From positions 45,819 to 109,818 of the forward strand of contig JAVTVJ010000824.1 of assembly GCA_034509425.1 (NCBI GenBank): DNA of 64,000 nt, in the 5' to 3' direction. The notes beneath the pieces were generated by a model. The model was not told the DNA's origin and did no database searches. It was given only the letters and a program-made list of their open reading frames with translations. The translations under genes were made by a program, and so were the position numbers. The stretch's first letter is position 1. Every line of letters starts with the position of its first letter. Of this stretch, positions 12,241 to 22,597 are shown one piece after another. Origin of the DNA: Eopsaltria australis (lineage: Eukaryota > Chordata > Aves > Passeriformes > Petroicidae).

Positions 12241-12905
12241 GCCGCGGGGCATCATGGGAGTTGTAGGCGCGGGTAGAATACGGGCCAACGGCGCCGCGGA
12301 GCATCACGGGAGTTGGAAGCGCTGCTACAATGGCGTTCTGTGTGGCGCGGGGCATGACGGGAGATAGAGTCAGGGCTGCAATGGAGCTCTACGGGCGCCG
12401 CGGAGCATGATGGGAAGTGTAGTCCCGGAAGCGGCTCGAACGGGGCGTTTGGGGTCCGGGAAGGCCCTTGGGGGACACTTTTGCGTCCGAGCCGGGACTT
12501 CAGCTCCTCGGGGGGAACGAACACGGTTCTGGAGCCCTTGGGGGGAGCTTGGGGAGCTCTGACCGGGCTCTTTAGGGCGAGGGGCATGATAGGAGTTTTT
12601 GGCGCGGAACTGTGTTATGAGGGGCTGTGGGGCCGCGGGGGATGAGAGGAGATGAAGTCCCAGGAGTGGCTGTAACGGGCATCTGTGGGATTGGAAGCAC
12701 CTGGGGGTCCGGGGACGCTTTTGGGGGGACTCGAGTGGGCACTGAGGGGGCACTGAGGGATCCTGGAGGGTCTGGCGGACACTTATGGGGCAAATGGGGG
12801 CGGATACCGGGGGAAATCTTTGGGGCGCGGGGCATGACGGGAGTTGTAGTCCCGGCTCCAATGGGGCTCTACCGGGCCGCGGGGCATGGCGGGAGTTGTA
12901 GTCAA
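12241..12905 (-). promoter_or_regulatory. tandem ZNF143/SBS-like promoter elements
   Basis: The motif ACTACAACTCCC..ATGC, read on the minus strand, recurs. Plus-strand copies start at 12249, 12301, 12352, 12405, 12584, 12640 (weak), 12832 and 12884. Four consecutive copies are spaced 52, 51 and 53 bp, and the last two 52 bp, so the element lies within a ~52-bp tandem unit that also contains GCCGCGG and TCCAATGG (a CCAAT-box-like sequence). ACTACAACTCCCxxxATGC is the known core-promoter element bound by ZNF143 (STAF). I infer a CpG-island promoter or a satellite derived from one. No first exon could be assigned. Confidence 0.6.
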
Positions 12906-13029
12906 AGAAATGGCGCTGGATCGAGGCACTGCCCCTGAGGCCCCGATCCCAGGAGCTGATTGGCTGCGGGAAGTGACGGGCAGGGATCTTGGCAAATGGG
13001 AAGCCTGCGGAGGCGGGAACAGCCCACTA

Positions 13030-13312
13030 ACCACTCCAGTTCATTCCCAGTACAGCCCAGTACACACCCACTGCCCCTCCAAGCCCTCACAGTACACCTG
13101 AGTCAATTCCCACTCCCTTCCAGTTTCCCCCAGTGTCATCCACACTATACCCCAGTGTCCCCCAGTCTTCCTCACAGTGTTCCCAGTGTCCCCGGTTTGT
13201 CCCAGTATCCACCATTATCACTCCCAGTGTGTCCCAGTGTCTCCCACACCATTCCCAGTGTCCCCCAGTCTGTCCCAGTCCTCCGCAGTGTTCCCAAGGA
13301 ACCTTGAACTCC
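13030..13312 (+). repeat. CCCAGTGTCC minisatellite
   Basis: Irregular tandem repeats built on CCCAGTGTCCCCCAGT. It lies immediately beyond the GC-rich island. The short frames in it are a by-product of the repeat. Confidence 0.75.
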
Positions 13313-13729
13313 TCACGGTGTCCCTGGCAGCCAAACCCAGCAGTGGGGTCAGTGCAGTGTCCATGGCCACAGCCCCTTGCCATGGCCCAGGGCAGCTTGG
13401 GATGAGGATCCACCCTCACAGCTGGCCCAGGCCAGGGCTGCAGTGGCTTTGGTGGCACCTTGGGCTCAGCACACACTTGAGGAGTGTGTCTGTTTGCAGT
13501 GGGGAAACTCAGTAATAAAATACACCCTTTAAAATAGGAATGTGTATTTCTGAGAAACTCTTTGAAATATTTCTCCATAAATGTAGCAGGAAACCTTCCT
13601 GATGAACTGCACCAGAGCAGAGGGAAATCAAGGCAGAGCCATGGTTTGTTAGGAAACCTCTCAAGGATTCCAAGTCACAATCAAACTCCAAAGTTTCTTG
13701 AACTTTTAATGGGTCCCAATGAGGGACTC
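13313..13729. other. no feature recognised
   Basis: Ordinary-looking non-coding sequence with an AATAAA at about 13512. No domain, repeat family or terminal structure was recognised. Confidence 0.4.
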
Positions 13730-14454
13730 AACTGAGAAAGTGTCCCCAGGTTCCAGTTAGATCACGAAACTGGAGGCAGAGGTGACAGGTGGGGACAAAG
13801 AGAAGCCAAGTCTTGGTGCCCTGGGACACAGCAGGGTCTGTGCCACCAAGGGCTGGGAGGAGACACCTTGTCCTGAGGCCCTGGGGCCTCCTGGCACAGC
13901 CCCAGCAAGGCTGGCCACTGTCACCCCCTTGTCCTGCCCTCAGCATCCCCCCCACATCCCAGTGGCCTCAGGGATCTGCTGGAAGGAGTCCCTGGGGAGC
14001 CTTGGTCAGGAATGGCCCTGGGGGCTCCTTAATGCTCCCAGGGACTGCAGGTTTTTCCAAGGACTTTGGGTTTTGCTTTTGCCTTGGAGTCTCTGAGAGC
14101 TTTGTGCAATCCTGGCCTCCAATTCTCTGCTCTAACGAGTCCCTTGAGATTCTCTGTCAGTAACAACACTCAGTGGGGCTCATTAATGCTGCAGTCACTT
14201 CAGTTTTTTAAGGTTCTTTCCTTTCTCCTTTCCACACTGAGGATCTGAGAGCTTTGTGCAATCCTGGCCTCCAATTCTCTCCTCCAAGGAGTCCATCAGG
14301 AGCCTGTGTTGGGGATGGACCTCAGTGGGACCCATCAATGCTTTGAGACCCTTTGGGTTTTTCCTCTGCCTTTGGCTCCTGGAAAGGTTTGTGCAATCTC
14401 CTCTCAGGCCCTGAGGTTCAAGGGCTCAGCACCAAATGCACCACGGGGCTCATT
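13730..14454 (+). repeat. duplicated block C, copy 1
   Basis: The part 13735-14160 is nearly identical to 54437-54850 (same orientation) and to the reverse complement of 38020-38460. It holds no convincing gene. The copies share short frames of about 100-125 codons, but these are Pro/Gly/Ala-rich and show no domain. Confidence 0.7.
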
Positions 14455-14715
14455 GGGACCATTGTGGAACTCAGGGGTGCCCATGGAACCAAGGGGCCAT
14501 GGTGACACTGTGGAGCCCAGAGTGTCCCAGAGGAGCCATTGTGACACAGCGGGGCCACAGGGAGCCAAGGGGCCATTGTGACACTTCAGGGCTTTGTGGA
14601 ACCAAGAAGCCACTGTGACACTGCAAGGTGTCAGTCAGCACCTGCAACACTTCAGAACCAAGGAGAACATTGTGACACTGTGGGGCCTGATGGAACCAAG
14701 GGAACACGGAACAGG
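14455..14715 (-). repeat. 37-bp tandem repeat array 5
   Basis: A short array in minus orientation. It runs into the ~188-bp satellite through a junction whose sequence is also seen near 9985 and 16130. Confidence 0.85.
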
Positions 14716-14764
14716 CCTGGCTGGCTGGGCCTCCTGGGGGCTGTCTGACAGGTTCAGATGACCG

Positions 14765-15775
14765 TGGCATGTTGAGGGCCATTGCTCATCTGCCCCTGGA
14801 GCACTGGGGCTCTGGGCTTTCCTTCCTGTGGAGAAGACCTGTCCTTCTTCATCCAGGGTCCCATGGCCAAAACTGGGATTCCTCCTCCAAATTTCCTGGT
14901 ATGCAAAGATTGTTTCCAGATGAAATCTGCCAGGACACACAGATCTGGCTGGCTTGGCCACCCGGGGACCACCTCTCATCTGCCTTTGAAACACTGGGAC
15001 CATGTGCTTTTCTTTCCTTTGGGAGAAAACGTTTCACATCCAGGTGCCCATGGCTGAAATTGGGATACTGCCTTCAAGTTTCCCTATATCCAAGGACTGC
15101 CCCCAGATGAAAGGTGCCAGGGGAGACAGGTCTGGCTGCCTTGGCCCATGGTGGTCACCTCTCATCTTCTTCCAAAGCACTTGGACTTCGTGCTCTCCTT
15201 TCCTCTCGGAAAACCCATGCATCTCAACCAGGCACCCATGGCTGAAATTGGGATTCCACCTCCAAAACTGTGCATCCAAGGATCGCTGCCAAGTGAAAGC
15301 TGCCAGGACAGACAGGTCTGGCTGTTCTTGGCCTCTTGGGGGCTGCCTCTCATCTGCTTTTGAAATACTGGTGCTCTGTGCTTTCCTTCCAATAGAAAAG
15401 AACCCTCTTTCTTGTCAAGGTGTCCATGGCCAAAATTGAGACCCCACCTCCAAAATTCTCTATATCCAAGGGTTGCTTTCAGACAAAAGCAGCCAGGACA
15501 GAGATGTCTAGCTGGCCTTGGCCTCTGATGGCCACCTTTCATCTGCCCCTGAAACCCTGGTGTTCCATGCTTTCATTCCTATGGAAAAGAAGCATCCTCC
15601 TCTTGCAGGTGTCCATATCTGAAATTCCTGTTGTGCCTCTAAAACTCCCTATATCTGGGGATTGCTCCCAGATGAAATCTGCCAGTACCATCAAGTCTGG
15701 CTGGCCTTGGCCTCGGCCTCTGGTGACTGCCCCTCATCTGCCCCTGTAACACTGGGGCTTGGTTGCTTCCTTATT
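14765..15775 (+). repeat. ~188-bp satellite array, copy b
   Basis: Five to six tandem units. The landmark CATCTGCC (variants allowed) starts at 14787, 14977, 15163, 15351, 15540 and 15734, which gives unit lengths of 190, 186, 188, 189 and 194 bp. Units also share ATATCCAAGGATTG and CTGCCAGGACAGACAGG. No conserved reading frame is needed to explain it. Confidence 0.9.
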
Positions 15776-16140
15776 ATGGAGACCACTGTGACACTGTGGG
15801 GCCTCGTGGAACCAAGGGGATCATTGTGGCTCTGTGGGGCCGCATGGTCACAAGGGGCCAGTGTGAAGCAGCAGGGCTTTGTGGAACCAAGAGGCCATCG
15901 TTGCTTTAGAGGGCCTGGTGGAACCAAAGGGCCATGGTGATCCTGCAGGGCACCGTGGATCCATGGAGACCATTGTGACATTGCAAGGCCCCGTGGAATC
16001 ATCATGGAATCACCATGGAATGTCATCATTGTGACACTTTGGGGTCCCATGGAACCAAAGGGCCATTGTGATCCTGCAGGGCCTCCTGGAAGCCATGGGC
16101 CATTGCGACACTATGGGTCCTCGTGGAACCAAGGGAACAT
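15776..16140 (-). repeat. 37-bp tandem repeat array 6
   Basis: An array in minus orientation, sandwiched between two ~188-bp arrays. The left junction falls within ATGGAGACC, which resembles both repeat types (possible microhomology). Confidence 0.88.
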
Positions 16141-16762
16141 GGAACAGGTCTGGCTGTTTGGCCTCCCAGGGGCTGCCTGACAGGTCTGGCTGATCTTGGC
16201 ATGTTGAGGACTGCTGCTCATCAGCCCCTGGAGCACTGGGGCTCTGTGCTTTCCTTCCTCCAGAACAGAACTGTCTTTCTCCCCCCAGTACCCATGGTTG
16301 AAATTGGTACTCCTAATAAAATCTCTATATGAAGGGTTTCTCCCAGACAAAACCTTCCACATCTTGCTGGCCTTGGACTCTGGTGGTCACCTCTCATCTG
16401 CCCCTGAAACACCAGAGCTTTGTTCCTTCCTTCCTATGGAAAAGAACCGTCCTTCTCCTCCAGGGGCCATGGCCGAAATTGGGATTCTACCTCCCAAAAT
16501 CCCATCTATCCAAGGATTTCTCCCAGCCAAAAGCTGCCAGGACAGACAGCTCTGGCTGGCCTTCGCCCTTGGTGGCTGCCACTTATCTGCCCCTGAAGCA
16601 CTGGGGCTCTGCTTTCCTTCCTATGGAAAAGAGCCATCCTTCTTCTCCAGGTGCCCATGGCCAAAACTGGAATTTGGCCTCCAAAATTCCATCTATCCAA
16701 GGATTGCTGTCAGACAAAAGCTGCTACAAGACACAGGTCTAGCTGGCCTTGTCCTCTGCTCA
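16141..16762 (+). repeat. ~188-bp satellite array, copy c
   Basis: About three units in plus orientation. The first 60 bases form the conserved junction with the 37-bp array. It ends at the left stem of the hairpin at 16755-16783. Confidence 0.85.
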
Positions 16763-16783
16763 GTTTCTTAGACTATGAGCAGA
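16755..16783. repeat. hairpin at a satellite inversion point
   Basis: A perfect 8-bp inverted repeat: TCTGCTCA at 16755-16762 and TGAGCAGA at 16776-16783, with a 13-base loop. The ~188-bp satellite is in plus orientation to the left and minus orientation to the right, so this is the centre of a larger imperfect palindrome. Confidence 0.8.
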
Positions 16784-17290
16784 AGGTCATTTCTTTCCCA
16801 GAGGAAGGAAAGCCCAGAGCCCCAGTGTTTCAGGGCCAGGTTAGAGGCAGGCACCAGAGGCCAAGGCCAGCCAGAGCTGTCTGTCCTGGCAACTTTTGTC
16901 TTTGAGAAACCCTTGGATATAGGGAATTTTGGAGGACAAGTACCAGTTTTGGCCATGGATGCCTGGGCAGGAGGGACAGTTCTTTTCCACAGGAAGGAAA
17001 GCCCAGAGCCCCAGTGTTTGAAGGCAGGTGAGAGATGGCTCTCAGGAAGCCAAGGGTAGCCAGTCTTGTTGGTAAGGGCAGCTTTTGTCCAGAAGCACTC
17101 CCTGGATATAGGGAATTTTGGAGGCACAATCCCATTTTGGCCAATGGCACCTGGAGGAGAAGGACAGTTCTTTCCCATTTGAAGGAAAGCCCAGAGCCCC
17201 AGTGTTTCAAGGGGGGCATAGGAAGGGGCCCTCGACATGCCAGGGGCAGTTGGACCAGTCAGGCCAAGCCAACCACACCTTTTTCCTGTT
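16776..17290 (-). repeat. ~188-bp satellite array, copy d
   Basis: Between two and three units in minus orientation, mirroring 16200-16762. The right end passes into a 37-bp array through a more diverged version of the conserved junction. Confidence 0.85.
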
Positions 17291-17850
17291 CCCTTAGATC
17301 CGTGGAGCCCCACAGTGTCACAATGGCAGTGTCATATTGGATCCTTGGTTCCAGATGGCCCCGCAGTGTCACACTGGCCCCTTGTTTCCATGAGGCCCTG
17401 CCATGCTACAATGGCCCCTTGGTTCCGGTGGGTCCCAAAGTGTCCCAACAGTTGCTGTTGTTCCGTGAATCTCTGCAATTTCACAAATGATGTTTGGTTC
17501 CATGAGACCCTACAGTGTCACAATGGACTTCTCCTTCCATGAGGTTTCATACTGTCAACAACGCTTTCCTTGGTTCTGCAATGTCACCATGGACCCTTTG
17601 TTCCATGAAGTTCTGTTGTATAACATGGTCACCTTGAGTCCATGCGGTTCTGCAGTGTCACAATGGACGCCTTGGAGCTGCAGTGTCACAATGGACCATG
17701 AGTTCCATGTGTCACAATGGTCTCCTTGGTTCCATTGGCACCCACAGTGTCAAAAGGGCCCCTTGGCTCCATTGGGTTCTACTGTGTCACAATGGACCCT
17801 TTGTTCCATGAGGTTCCACAGTGACACAGTTGTCTGCTCACTTCTGTGAG
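17291..17850 (+). repeat. 37-bp tandem repeat array 7
   Basis: Fifteen or so 37-bp units. It is part of a duplicated block whose other copy begins at 33266. Confidence 0.88.
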
Positions 17851-17854
17851 GTTC

Positions 17855-18190
17855 TGTAACCAAATCTCTGAAATATCAGAATAAGACTCCTTAATACTAC
17901 TTTGGTGTGTAAGAGGCTGTCATTTATACAGGACTGAGCTCCAGCAAGGATTAACTCCTAACCTTGCATGGACACATGTGTCGCTTATATACAGTCGCTA
18001 TATGTGTATTACAATTTCACCTTTAAGATTAAACCCATCCAAGTTCCCAGATTCACTTCTTGTTGGCTCTATCACTGCACTCTGGAGCCAGATGTCGTCT
18101 TCTTCTCTTCCAACTGTACCTGCTGGGAAAGCAGCCCCTGCATGATTTGTTTTTCGGCTAAAAGTTCACAGGCACAGTAAAAATTTAATT
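17855..18190 (-). mobile_element. LTR-like fragment, copy 1
   Basis: A paralogue of 33611-33960. Features suggest a minus-strand LTR: a TATATA-type box and an A/T-rich R region. No target duplication was found, and the fragment was duplicated together with its surroundings. Confidence 0.4.
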
Positions 18191-18860
18191 GACCCATCAG
18201 GCATCAAGGCCAAGGCTTTGTGTGGGCAGGCAGAGGCAGGCAGGAGGCAGAGCTGCCAGCAAAGGAAGGGGCCAGCCAGGTGGGGCAGCCAGGGCATGAG
18301 GACAGCCTGCAGGGACAGAGGCACAGGGCAGGGACACCGTAGCACAGCCTGGGCTGCAGAGGCCACAGGCATGGGCAGCAGCTGCAAGGCCCTGCCAGAG
18401 GCAACTCCTGCAGCACTTTGGCCATGGCTGCTGGCCCTGGGCGTGAGGCATGAGGAGGAGACAAGTGAGCCTTGCTGTGCTGGGGCCTCATTGCCTCCTT
18501 GGCCCTGCTCAGCAGCCTGGCAGGGGCCGCCCCATGGTGCTGCCCTTGCCATTGCACATGGCCACATGGCAGTGGCCCGGGAAGAGGCCTGAGCAATGAG
18601 GGAGGGACAGGATGTGCCTTGCCAGGGGCTGGGGCTCAGGCCTTGGCCCTTTGCATTGCTGAAACACATCCAGCTTTGCTCAGCATCACAGACACCTTTG
18701 CCTTGTTTGTCCCCAGCTGTCATCACTGCCTCCAGTGTTCTGCTCTAACTGGAACCTGGGGACACTTTCTCAGTTGTGTCCCTCAGTGGGCCCCATTAAA
18801 ACTTCAAGAAACTTCGATGTTTGATTATGACTTTCGATTCTTGAGAGGTTTCTTCACCTC
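18191..18860 (+). repeat. duplicated block B, copy 1
   Basis: Nearly identical to 33961-34624. No gene; overlapping frames on both strands are open because of GC-rich, low-stop composition. It joins the OR upstream region to its right. Confidence 0.7.
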
Positions 18861-18869
18861 CCTCTCAGG

Positions 18870-19270
18870 GCCTGATGTTCAGGGACTCAGCACCAAAGCC
18901 CCAGAGGGTCATTCCAGTCCTTGTGCTGTGTCTGTGCTGCTGAGCTGGGCTGGGCTCCTGGCACAGATGCAGCTCCTGGCAAGGGCAGCGCTGCAGAGAG
19001 ACAGCTCTGGCCAGGAGCAGCTCCTGTGCACAGCCCAGCAGGGCTGGGGCACTGCCTGCAGCCACCCCGGGCACAGCACAGAGGCACAGAGAGCTTCAAT
19101 CAGTCAGGGCTGGAAGATGCTGAGAAGTGACTGGGGGAGAATCATTGGCAGCCCTTGACACAGGAAGCCTCTGGCTGCAGGACAAGGCAGCTGCAGCTCC
19201 TGGAGTGATCTCCTGAAGCTGGAACATCCCAATGACTACAGATCCCGTAAGTGCATTCTCTGATTCTGTC
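18870..19270 (+). repeat. OR-upstream duplicated block D, copy 1
   Basis: Shared with 38560-38790 (+) and 54070-54320 (-). Each lies upstream of an olfactory receptor. A good splice donor (GTAAGT at 19247) is present here and also in the reverse copy, so part of this block may be a non-coding first exon. That is an inference from position and splice-site sequence only. Confidence 0.45.
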
Positions 19271-19274
19271 TTGT

Positions 19275-19440
19275 GTAGAGCAGCCAGGGGTGCCCAGGGC
19301 TGTCCTGCAGAGCAGGGTCCTGCAGCCCAGGGCGCTGTGCTGGGGCAGGGACTCTGCTGCCTGCCAGGGGCAGCTCTCAGCCGGCCTGGGGAGCTGCTGC
19401 TAGTGCTGGGGGACAAGATCTGGGTGGAAGGAGACAGCTG
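19275..19440 (+). promoter_or_regulatory. conserved OR upstream element / candidate 5' exon
   Basis: About 125 bases (19276-19400) are almost unchanged upstream of all three receptor genes: here, at 39086-39210 (+) and at about 53790-53930 (-). A donor GTAAGG follows at 19441 and a comparable GTAAGC lies at 39351. Bird and mammal OR genes usually have one or two untranslated exons before an intronless coding exon. This block is a candidate promoter or first exon. Confidence 0.4.
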
Positions 19441-20079
19441 GTAAGGCTTGGAAGTGTTCTTCTTGTGTGGTGAGGGTGCTGCATTGCTCAGGACTGCTCC
19501 CAGTATGTCATTTAACTCCAGGATATTTCCTACGACATACATACATGGAGCACAGCAAGACAGGGACTGCATAAAAGCGAAAAATTATGTTTTTTTAGTC
19601 TCCTGATCTGCATTGCCTGCATGGTAAATCGCACAGAGATATTCATCTCTCACTTCAGGTTGAGAAAAATCCAAAACATTTTCTCTCAGCTGTGAATAAA
19701 CCCAGAAGTGTCAGCAATCAGCACAGGGTACCTTACAGGCAGCATCAGTGTCGCTTTTCCAGCCTCCTCAGGGTTGCTCTGACTTTGCCATCAGAGCCTG
19801 CAGAGCCAGAGCTGCCCCTGGGCAGTGCCCTGTGCTGGGAGGGCTCTGCAGGGCCAGAGCTGAGCCCCCAGGGCTGGGCTGGGCTCTGGCAGCACTGGCA
19901 GGGCCCAGCCCTGGGCACAGGGAAGCAGCTGCTGGCAGGGACAGCCCCAGGCAGCAGAGCCCTGGGCAGGCAGTGGGGGGAAAGTGCCACCAAACTGTGC
20001 TGGGATATTTAAAGTGCTCTCCAAACCAAACTGTTCCATGATTACTTTTCCTGCAGATTGCCATGCCAAGACAGAGCAA

Positions 20080-21012
20080 ATGTCCAACAGCAGCTCCATC
20101 AGCCACTTCCTCCTGCTGCCATTGGCAGACACGCGGCAGCTGCAGCTCCTGCACTTCTGCCTCTTCCTGGCCATCTCCCTGGCTGCCCTCCTGGGCAACG
20201 GCCTCATCATCAGCGCCGTAGCCTGCGGCCACCACCTGCACACCCCCATGTTCTTCTTCCTGCTCAACCTGGCCCTCAGCGACCTGGGCTCCATCGGCAC
20301 TACTGTCCCCAAAGCCATGCACAATTCCCTCTGGGACACCAGGCACATCTCCTACACTGGATGCGCTGCACAGCTCTTTTTCTTTATGTTCTTCATTTCA
20401 GCAGAGCATTTCCTCCTGACCGTGATGTGCTACGACCGCTACGTGTCCATCTGCAAACCCCTGCACTACGGGACCCTCCTGGGCAGCAGAGCTTGTGCCC
20501 ACATGGCAGCAGCTGCCTGGGTCAGTGCCTTTGTCTACGCTCTGCTGCACACGGCCAATACATTTTCCCTGCCCCTGTGCCAGGGCAATGCACTGGGCCA
20601 GTTCTTCTGTGAGGTGCCCCAGATCCTCAAGCTCTCCTGCTCACACTCCTACCTCAGGGAACTTGGGCTTCTTGCTATTAGTGTCTGTTTAGCCCTTGGG
20701 TGTTCCGTGTTCATAGTTTTCTCCTATGTGCAGATCTTCAGGGCTGTGCTGAGGATCCCGTCTGAGCAGGGACGGCACAAAGCCTTTTCCACGTGCCTCC
20801 CTCATCTGGCTGTGGTCTCCCTGTTTGTCAGCACTGGCACATTTTCCTACCTGAAGCCCCCTTCCATCTCCTCCCCATCCCTGGATCTGGCACTGTCAGT
20901 TCTGTACTCGGTGGTGCCTCCAACACTGAATCCCCTCATCTACAGCCTGAGGAACCAGGAGCTCAAGGCTGCAGTGTGGACACTGATGACTGGATGGTTT
21001 CAGAAACATTAA
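20080..21012 (+). CDS. olfactory receptor, OR14-like (gene 1)
   Basis: An odorant receptor, a seven-transmembrane class A GPCR expected in the cilia of olfactory neurons and coupling to G-olf. It has 310 residues, the normal size, in one exon. Landmarks: N-glycosylation site NSS at 3-5; GN at 40-41 in TM1; LHTPMFFF at 53-60; the extracellular disulfide pair C95 and C177; MCYDRYVSIC at 116-125, the family's MAYDRYVAIC motif at the TM3 end; KAFSTC at 234-239 entering TM6; and LNPLIYSLRN at 283-292 in TM7. I chose the ATG at 20080 because it gives the standard family N-terminus; a longer upstream frame contains a splice acceptor (TTTTCCTGCAG ending 20056) and is probably not translated. No disruption is seen. 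The sequence and TM pattern place it in the bird OR14-like group. Confidence 0.95.
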   Translation: MSNSSSISHFLLLPLADTRQLQLLHFCLFLAISLAALLGNGLIISAVACGHHLHTPMFFFLLNLALSDLGSIGTTVPKAMHNSLWDTRHISYTGCAAQLFFFMFFISAEHFLLTVMCYDRYVSICKPLHYGTLLGSRACAHMAAAAWVSAFVYALLHTANTFSLPLCQGNALGQFFCEVPQILKLSCSHSYLRELGLLAISVCLALGCSVFIVFSYVQIFRAVLRIPSEQGRHKAFSTCLPHLAVVSLFVSTGTFSYLKPPSISSPSLDLALSVLYSVVPPTLNPLIYSLRNQELKAAVWTLMTGWFQKH

Positions 21013-21139
21013 ACATCTTTCCAGTTTTGGCATACCTCTTCTAAGATAAATAATCTTTGGTAGTTCTTGGTGGCTTGGTTGCTTTGTTCCTTTCATTCCT
21101 TTGTTTTACTTTTTAATATGGTCCACAAAGAAATGCCAT

Positions 21140-22597
21140 TGTTTGTGCCATTTTTCATTTTGTTTCTCTCCACCTTTGCTATGGTCACAGCCTGAGTCAT
21201 TGCGGAGCTCTGCTCTCAGTGGCTTTCAATGAACCAAAGGATCTCCCAGCAAAGTTTTAACAGGAGATCTGTTATTTGTTCCCTTCTGTGGAGCTGCAGC
21301 AGCAATGTCTGTGTGCAGAGCTGGGGGCAGATCAGGGCTGGCACAGCAGCTCTGCCCAGGAGCAGCAGCACTTGGTGTTGCCAGTGCTGCTCCCGTGCCA
21401 CTGGCCCTCGTGCTGCCCTCCTGGCCCTGCTGTTGCTGTAGGGCCTGAGTGCTCTGGGGCTCGCTCCCAGCCCTGGGGGTGGCAGTGCCGGGGCTGCAGC
21501 AGGGACAGGCCATGGGCACTGCTGGGCAGAGCTGACGCCTCAGGCCAGGGCCTGGGGGCTCCAGGCTCCTTGCCCAGGCTCTCTCAAGAACACGCCCAGG
21601 CCAATGCTCAGCACAGAAAAGCCCCGTCAGCAGCCCCAGGCTGGCCGTGGGCAGGCTGGGGGCAAACAGCATGGCTGGGGCTCTGCAAGGTCCCTGGGGG
21701 AGATGGGAAGGAGCAGCAGAGCAGGGGCTGATCCATCCCCACTGCGCTGGACAGCCCAGGGCAGCGTCCCAGAGCGTCCTCATGCACCTGCCAACAACAT
21801 CCCCCCTCTGCAGCCCTGGCCTCTCCCCAGCTCACAGAGCTGCTGCATCCTTGCAGGCACAGACACGGCAGCACTGGCTCACCAGCCCCTGTTTGCATTG
21901 CACAGAGCAGGTGTGAGCACCCCATGGTGTTGGTGTGGGGACATGAACCTGAGGGAGCACAAATGCCATCAGCCCCTGGGGGCCAACGAGGGCTGGGGGA
22001 TACCAGGGAAACCACTCAGGTTTGTTGTGGCCTCTGAAGTCAGCCAGAAAGTTGGTTCCCATCAGCTGTGAGTCTCCTGTCCCACTGCAGACATTGTTGC
22101 TCAGAGACAGGGCTGCCTGGCAGCCACCCCCAAACAGCCCTGAGCATTTCCTTGGCTTCACCTTTGCTTTCTTTCCTCTTTCCTGCTCCACATTTCTTCC
22201 TCTTGCCCATCCCTGTCCCCTCCCCTGCAAACAGCCCATCCCTGTTTGCCCTTTTCTCTCTGGCCACACTCCCCATTCCAGTTCCTGACTTGGCACCATG
22301 GGAACGTCCCTTGGGGAGCAGGATCATCCTACAAGTGCTTCAGGAATTGTCTGCAGGCTCCTGCAGTGCCTCGTGGTGTTCCCTTGCTAGAGGCACCACA
22401 GACCAGGGGCCACATCTGGGCTGGTGTGTCTGGGTGTGGGGCTCCCTGTTCTGGGGCAGTGAGGAGGAGCTGCAGAGGCTCTGCAGGACTGACAGGATGG
22501 GCTTTGGGGCCTGTGTGGAGAAGCTGAGGCACCTGGGCTGCTGGAGCTTCTGAAGAGGAGGCCCAGGACTCATCCTGCAACTGCTTCAAGGGTGCTC
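21140..22597 (+). repeat. 3' flank of OR gene 1, duplicated copy 2
   Basis: A paralogue of 1-1440 and of 50613-52060 reversed. No gene. Relative to the other two copies it has small indels that break their long shared frame, for example near 21525. It presumably contains the OR 3' untranslated end. Confidence 0.75.

Noticed and set aside
14765..17290. Frames of 100-180 codons in the ~188-bp satellite as a protein family
   Set aside because: The frames are not the same from unit to unit and the repeat explains them.
18191..18726. Opposing frames of 130-190 codons in duplicated block B
   Set aside because: Frames are open on both strands at once, with low-complexity composition and no domain.
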